The notes under the pieces: generated by a model
Database searches by the model: none
What the model was told of the DNA's origin: nothing
Seen by the model: the letters and a program-made list of their open reading frames with translations, nothing else
Source: Chitinophagaceae bacterium
Lineage (GTDB): Bacteria; Bacteroidota; Bacteroidia; Chitinophagales; Chitinophagaceae
Assembly (NCBI GenBank): GCA_017882265.1
Contig: JADGPW010000020.1
Coordinates: 1-44,779, forward strand
DNA length: 44,779 nt
Direction of reading: 5' to 3'
In this document: positions 40,357 to 44,779 of the stretch, one piece after another
Position numbering within the stretch: the stretch's first letter is position 1
Layout: every line of letters starts with the position of its first letter
Program-made: the position numbers and the translations under genes

Positions 40357-41673
40357 TCAATTTCCCCCTTTTATTATATTTTTTAAATTCTTTCTTGCCC
40401 GGTAATAGTATTTTCTGAATGTGGTGGTGTAATTATTTATAAATGACAATGATTCTACTGGATGGGTCCCGTTTTTATTTCGGTTGGTTTGGCAGGCATT
40501 ATACAGAACTTCACGGTCTTTCATAATATTCGAAGGAGAAAAGTAGGTCATAATCTTATCTTTATTTCTGTTACTATCTCTAATACCTTCTTTAGATAAT
40601 AATGCCTGTTCAAGTAACGCTTCTGCAAGTTTTTCGGGAAATCCTGAGGGAATGATCCAGGTATTTTTTTCATTTGTAAACAGGTACGAGGCCCCGGTAT
40701 TTTCAGTAATGATCAGTGGCTTCTCAAAAATAACGGCTTCCAATGCAAAATAATTAAAGGTGTCCCAGCAGGATGGGATTATGGCTGCTTTGGCTTGTGA
40801 CACTATATCCAGAACAGCCTGGTGTTCTTTTTCTCCCAACCATATAAAATTCTTATCCCAGATATCAGCATACTCCCTGCCAAGAAAGGTAGAGACTTTT
40901 TCGCCATGGGGCGCCGTATACGAGTCTCCCCCTATCCAATGAATCTTTAGTGAACTTTCTTTTTTTATTGCCAGGCGGATCGCTGCTGCCATGATTTCCG
41001 CACCTTTGATCATTTGCAAACTGTTGACAACAACCTGCTCTATTTTTATTTCGGGGGAAAAAGAGGGTGATCTCTTCTGAATTATCCAGGGGGCTCTTGC
41101 AAAATAAATGGACCTGCCGGTAACCTTGCCCAGGTCTTGCTGGTTCATAGGGCTATGGGCCACAATCCCATCACAATATTTAAAAGAAAGATATTCCAGT
41201 TGTTTAATCACTTGCAGATGATCGTCATTCTTCATATAACTCCTTTCCGAGATCTGTGTCGCACTGGAATGGCCCACGACAATCAGCGGGGGAAGACTGT
41301 CATCAACCAGGAAAATACCTGCTCCTCCGAAATCAGTAGTCTCTATGATGTCGATTGAATGAGCAGATATATTTTTCAATAACCAAGCTCTCATTGCATA
41401 TCCCATGGATATCCATTGATAAGCAGCATAACTTCCCGGTCTGAAATATTTTTTATAAAAGCGCAGGTTTTTTATATATGTTGCACGCAGTGTTACTTTC
41501 GTAAATGGACCTTTATTTTCAATAGCGTCGGGTATGTCTCCTCCCGCGTCATCTATGGTCAGAATAATTACACGGTGTCCAAATGAATTTAATATTTCAG
41601 CCAGGTATTGATAATAATTGGGGATGCCCCCGATGGCAGGAGGATAATTATTAGTGGCAATACATACTGTCAT
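40357..41673 (-). CDS. Glycosyltransferase family 4 (II)
   Basis: The 438-residue GT-B enzyme starts MTVCIATNNYPPAIGGIPNY (glycine-rich loop), has YCDGIVAHSPMNQQDLGKVT in the linker, and carries the C-terminal donor site in IIPSCWDTFNYFALEAVIFE then KPLIITENTGASYLF (EX7E). The C-terminal 50 residues are basic (YYRARKNLKNIIKGGN), typical of membrane-associated glycosyltransferases. It lies 6 bases after the GT2 gene. It is predicted to add one sugar to the surface glycan. Confidence 0.9.
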   Translation of the reverse strand: MTVCIATNNYPPAIGGIPNYYQYLAEILNSFGHRVIILTIDDAGGDIPDAIENKGPFTKVTLRATYIKNLRFYKKYFRPGSYAAYQWISMGYAMRAWLLKNISAHSIDIIETTDFGGAGIFLVDDSLPPLIVVGHSSATQISERSYMKNDDHLQVIKQLEYLSFKYCDGIVAHSPMNQQDLGKVTGRSIYFARAPWIIQKRSPSFSPEIKIEQVVVNSLQMIKGAEIMAAAIRLAIKKESSLKIHWIGGDSYTAPHGEKVSTFLGREYADIWDKNFIWLGEKEHQAVLDIVSQAKAAIIPSCWDTFNYFALEAVIFEKPLIITENTGASYLFTNEKNTWIIPSGFPEKLAEALLEQALLSKEGIRDSNRNKDKIMTYFSPSNIMKDREVLYNACQTNRNKNGTHPVESLSFINNYTTTFRKYYYRARKNLKNIIKGGN

Positions 41674-41679
41674 TTTATA

Positions 41680-42621
41680 TTAATTGACTTTCAACATGTT
41701 CAGCAACAGGCGGGAAAGTATTTTAAAAGCCAGCGCCTTATTGATTTTCCGGTACTCATTAAATAGCCCGTTTTTGGCAAGGCCTTTCTCTTTGATCAAC
41801 CCAAACCCCACATAAGTTTTTGTAAAATAATCTATCAATTCTTTTTTTTGAGTGATGGTTTTTTGTTGCAACATATAGTCGAGTATGGCAAAACACTCTT
41901 TTTTTGATTGGAATATGTAATTCTCTGCTTTGGAATGATTTTTTTCATGGTTCCGGTAGGTATTTAATATGTCGGGTGTATAAGCGATCATACCCGTTTG
42001 GGCGAGCAGGATATACAGCAGCCAGTCGCCATGATACCGGTAGGTCTGCAGATGATTGATCGCCTCCCGGAGGTCTTTTTTGTTAAACAATACACTGCTT
42101 ACGTTATTTACGGTACATTCCCATTTTAATGATTCATTCAGATCTCGTTCTCCGGGAACTAAATAACTATTCTTCCATTTAACCGTCCGGAATTTTCTGT
42201 CTTTGATATTAGCAAATGATTTCATACTGCTTTCCACTTTCATTTCATCTTTGATATAAGCGTCACAGTATCCAAATGAGATACCGGGACAGGTACTAAC
42301 CAAATTCATCAGCTTATCCAGGAAATGTATGTCAGCGATATCGTCGCTCTCCGCGATCCAGACCCAATCGCCTTTAGCCAATTCAATTCCTTTTTTCCAT
42401 TGCCTGAAAGGCGAGCCGCTATTGGTTTGATTGTAGAGGGTACGACTGATCTTCGGATGGGTGCTGTACTTTTCAATAATATCAAGACTGTTATCGGTGG
42501 AAGCATCATCCAGTATGATCAGTTCATAATCTGTATAGGTTTGAAATAAAATGGATTCAATCCTTTGTTCCAAAAAGGGTGCATGATTATAGTTAGGGAG
42601 TATTACGGACACGGTTATCAT
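41680..42621 (-). CDS. Glycosyltransferase family 2
   Basis: The 313-residue protein has the GT-A fold of GT2: VSVILPNYNHAPFLEQRIES, then ELIILDDASTDNSLDIIEKY (nucleotide site), DWVWIAESDDIADIHF (metal-binding acidic motif) and the WECTVNNVSSVLFNKKDLRE acceptor region. It probably elongates the polysaccharide on the cytosolic face. Its ATG overlaps the stop of the upstream methyltransferase (ATGA), showing translational coupling. Confidence 0.93.
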   Translation of the reverse strand: MITVSVILPNYNHAPFLEQRIESILFQTYTDYELIILDDASTDNSLDIIEKYSTHPKISRTLYNQTNSGSPFRQWKKGIELAKGDWVWIAESDDIADIHFLDKLMNLVSTCPGISFGYCDAYIKDEMKVESSMKSFANIKDRKFRTVKWKNSYLVPGERDLNESLKWECTVNNVSSVLFNKKDLREAINHLQTYRYHGDWLLYILLAQTGMIAYTPDILNTYRNHEKNHSKAENYIFQSKKECFAILDYMLQQKTITQKKELIDYFTKTYVGFGLIKEKGLAKNGLFNEYRKINKALAFKILSRLLLNMLKVN

Positions 42622-43457
42622 TCTTTTGGGGGCTTACTTTTGAAAAGATTTCTGATCAGCTTTGCAGGATAGAGGATCACTTTCCCCAGCTTATACGTTA
42701 TAGTACCGGTCACCATTTTTTCGTTAGCCGATACCGCCCGTTCAAATATAGACTGCCCGTTGAATAGGCTGTTGTTTATATGGGGCAGGGGGTCATCAGA
42801 AGCCAGGGCAATACAATAAAGACCATGGCCGGGTGTACTCGTTTTTATTTCCCGGTAATCGCCTTTGTATATTTTCAGATCGGTGGCAGTTTCCGAAGTA
42901 ATGACAGATGAAAATGCAACTTCCTGGTCAAACCGTTGTGCATTTTTAAAGTATTTAAGCAGCAGTGCTATGAATTCTTCTGGATAGTACTCCTTAATAT
43001 GGAATGGATTCTTATATCCGGTTTTATCACTGTAAATTCTTTTATCAGGTGTTGAAATGATCAATAGACCACCGGGTTGCATTACCCTTTTTATTTCTGT
43101 AATCATCCTATCCTGTATTCCCACATGTTCAAGCGTTTCAAAACTTACCACCACATCAAAAGCATGTTCGGCAGCGGGAATATTTTCAACGGTGCCACAT
43201 ATAAACTCCAGGTTTTGTTTCTTATATTTTTCTTTTGCCTGGCTGATGATGCCGGCCTGGTTATCAATGCCGGTAACCTGCATGGCATTTCCGGCCAGGA
43301 GGGCCGCGCCGTATCCTTCGCCACAGGCTATATCGAGTACCTTTTTGTTATATACCAGGTCCATTGCAACAGCATACCTGTGCAGGTGTTCTATTGATGT
43401 TTCGTTTAAAACATATGGTTCCAGTCTTTCCCCTGTCCAGGTTTTGTTTTTTGCCAT
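42618..43457 (-). CDS. SAM-dependent methyltransferase (class I)
   Basis: The 279-residue product opens MAKNKTWTGERLEPYVLNET. The SAM motif is KKVLDIACGEGYGAALLAGN, followed by VTGIDNQAGI, VVSFETLEHVGIQDRMITEI and GGLLIISTPDKR, all class I hallmarks. WTGERLEP at the start is typical of methyltransferases in O-antigen clusters. The C-terminal extension (VILYPAKLIRNLFKSKPPKE) is basic. It overlaps the GT2 gene by 4 bp and follows the CmcI-like gene by 4 bases. It probably methylates a glycan residue, perhaps as a chain-end cap; that is inference. Confidence 0.9.
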   Translation of the reverse strand: MAKNKTWTGERLEPYVLNETSIEHLHRYAVAMDLVYNKKVLDIACGEGYGAALLAGNAMQVTGIDNQAGIISQAKEKYKKQNLEFICGTVENIPAAEHAFDVVVSFETLEHVGIQDRMITEIKRVMQPGGLLIISTPDKRIYSDKTGYKNPFHIKEYYPEEFIALLLKYFKNAQRFDQEVAFSSVITSETATDLKIYKGDYREIKTSTPGHGLYCIALASDDPLPHINNSLFNGQSIFERAVSANEKMVTGTITYKLGKVILYPAKLIRNLFKSKPPKE

Positions 43458-43461
43458 TTGA

Positions 43462-44088
43462 TCAGGATATTCTTTTTAAATAGCCATTCACATTGAATGT
43501 TGCGTTGTGCCCGAAGAAGTCACACCATTTTCTATCTACGATAAAATTGTGGTTTTTTTTCAAAAACGTGGCGACAGCTTTTTGTGGTCCGCCGTTAAAC
43601 TCTTTTTCTCTTCCTAATTCAGTAACGATCCCATCTTCGGCGATGAAATAAGAACCGCTTGAAACAAAGGGGGCGAACAGAGTTAAAGCGGCTAAGGTAT
43701 CCTCATAAAGATGAGAACCATCCTCGATCACCATAATCGTTTTATAATTTGATAGACTTTCGGTATCATAATTTTGAAATCCTTTTTTGTACAGCCTGAT
43801 CCGGGGATGGGAATGAAGAGAAACATCTTCGTTGTTCCCGGGGAGATCAATGCTGTGGATCTCACCTTTCCCGTTTCCTTGCAGCAGGTCAGCCAGGTAA
43901 AGTGTTGACCCGCCCTGGTTCGTTCCGATCTCTATCACCAGGTCAGGTTTTAGTTCCCACAGGAGCATCTGGTATAAAACATAATCAAATGGGCATTTAA
44001 TAGCTTTAACTCCTTTATAGGTTACCTGGCGATGCCCGAAATCAATATCCTTTAATGCAAAACCTGTATTTTTAAAAAACTGGAACAT
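43462..44088 (-). CDS. CmcI-family methyltransferase (cephalosporin-hydroxylase-like)
   Basis: The 208-residue protein matches the CmcI family: VTYKGVKAIKCPFDYVLYQM, ELKPDLVIEIGTNQGGSTLY (SAM loop), IHSIDLPGN and TIMVIEDGSHLYEDTLAALT plus YFIAEDGIVTELGR (metal ligands). Family members in Bacteroidota polysaccharide loci act as sugar methyltransferases. It lies 10 bases after the Wzt-type ATPase and 4 bases before the next methyltransferase. Confidence 0.9.
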   Translation of the reverse strand: MFQFFKNTGFALKDIDFGHRQVTYKGVKAIKCPFDYVLYQMLLWELKPDLVIEIGTNQGGSTLYLADLLQGNGKGEIHSIDLPGNNEDVSLHSHPRIRLYKKGFQNYDTESLSNYKTIMVIEDGSHLYEDTLAALTLFAPFVSSGSYFIAEDGIVTELGREKEFNGGPQKAVATFLKKNHNFIVDRKWCDFFGHNATFNVNGYLKRIS

Positions 44089-44098
44089 AATTATAAGG

Positions 44099-44779
44099 CT
44101 AATTTATTTTCACAGCCTCCCATTGAATAAGGGGTCGAACCACGCCGGGGAAGTCATCCGCATAATTCCCACGTGCTGATAATTTCGAAAAATCAGTAAA
44201 CGTTTCAAAACTCAATACCTCATGTTCGTGTATAAATATATCCACCGGGTTGGGAAGGAACAACGCGATACTGATATTAAATATCCCTTCGGGTAGCAGG
44301 TTGCCCGGTATCCAGGCCGTTGCGGTATAATTGCCTTTTTTTCTTTTTTGATCTTTTATCACGGAGGTTACATCGTGAGAATTGAAAATGTTTACATTCT
44401 CCTGGTTATAGAGATTTATTCCATGGGTAAAAACAATACCATCTTTCAACACTTCATAGGCTATTGTAATGCCGATTTTTTCTGTCGTATTAAACCGGGA
44501 AAGAATGCTTCCATTTTCATTCTGCAACCAGGCCCTGTGCAGGATAATTTCTTTATTATAGGAAGGGAGGCCATTGCCCCATTCCATGTCCGCTTTTGTC
44601 TGCAGGTGTTTTGAAATATATTCATTGATCACTTTTTCTGCTCCCCCTATTTCGATGATCACACCTTGATCCAGCAAGATCACCTTTGAACAAAACCGCC
44701 TGATACTGTCCATATTATGACTGACAAATAAAATTGTTCTTCCCTCGGTTTTGCTGACCTCTTCCATTTTGCCCAGACA
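44099..44779 (-). CDS. Wzt-type polysaccharide ABC transporter ATPase, 5' end outside window
   Basis: The frame is open to the right edge (CLGKMEEVSKTEGRTILFVS), so only the C-terminal part is present. It includes the end of the nucleotide-binding domain (switch His in LFVSHNMDSIRRFCSKVILL) and a Wzt-like C-terminal carbohydrate-binding domain (about residues 70-222: ITIAYEVLKDGIVFTHGINL, TATAWIPGNLLPEGIFNISI). Such ATPases pair with a Wzm permease and recognise the modified chain end of an O-antigen before export. The permease and Walker A should lie to the right. A methyltransferase group directly downstream fits chain-end capping by methylation. Confidence 0.92.
   Translation of the reverse strand, partial: CLGKMEEVSKTEGRTILFVSHNMDSIRRFCSKVILLDQGVIIEIGGAEKVINEYISKHLQTKADMEWGNGLPSYNKEIILHRAWLQNENGSILSRFNTTEKIGITIAYEVLKDGIVFTHGINLYNQENVNIFNSHDVTSVIKDQKRKKGNYTATAWIPGNLLPEGIFNISIALFLPNPVDIFIHEHEVLSFETFTDFSKLSARGNYADDFPGVVRPLIQWEAVKIN

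Overview
The window looks like chromosomal DNA of a Bacteroidota bacterium, most likely a Chitinophagaceae-type member. The evidence is TonB-dependent receptors with carboxypeptidase-like N-termini, a type B L31, PafA-type phosphatase, promoters of the TAnnTTTG (-7) type instead of sigma-70 boxes, few Shine-Dalgarno sites, several TTG/GTG starts, and gaps full of short palindromic word repeats. No rRNA, tRNA or CRISPR array was seen. Both window ends cut genes (a TonB-dependent receptor on the left, a Wzt-type ABC ATPase on the right).

Layout. 1-3.9 kb: receptor 3' end, yajQ, a 195-bp imperfect palindrome and rpmE2 with its own promoter, leader hairpin and terminator. 3.9-6.7 kb: an accessory patch with a HigBA-like toxin-antitoxin pair, REP-like hairpins, two arrays of degenerate 11-bp tandem repeats, an unrecognised basic 238-aa protein and a decayed-looking stretch. 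6.7-18.2 kb: housekeeping and scattered genes (GlmU-like protein, tpiA, inward-rectifier K+ channel, glycosyltransferase, acyl-CoA-binding protein, CotH-like secreted protein, pafA, DsrE-like protein, MFS exporter, small c-type cytochrome, DinB-like protein). 18.3-22.2 kb: a compact four-gene biosynthetic operon (UbiA prenyltransferase, type III polyketide synthase, methyltransferase, FAD oxidoreductase). 22.2-24.1 kb: a 49-aa gene, a frameshifted GNAT gene and an intact one. 24.2-30.1 kb: a heme uptake operon (unknown secreted protein, TonB-dependent receptor, hmuT, hmuU, hmuV). 30.2-34.2 kb: a second small cytochrome, lipoproteins, a PQQ-type beta-propeller gene interrupted by an in-frame TGA, and an ABM-like protein. 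34.2-35.6 kb: a third and longest 11-bp array, then an IS200/IS605-type transposase embedded in REP hairpins. 35.8-37.6 kb: lepA. 37.7-44.8 kb: a surface-polysaccharide locus (ABC ATPase, CmcI-, TylF- and general methyltransferases, three glycosyltransferases).

The most unusual signal is the set of three arrays of 11-bp units that keep phase over roughly 100-195 bp while the unit sequence drifts. They share a vocabulary (GCTACC, TAGGG, RTCAGG), and two of them stop at the same octamer, TATGCATC. One array sits directly on the promoter of the 238-aa protein. I do not recognise this as a described element; any function is inference. Other points of note are the probable antitoxin operator, the interrupted beta-propeller gene, the frameshifted GNAT gene, the prenylated-polyketide operon and a perfect 19-bp stem inside the heme operon.
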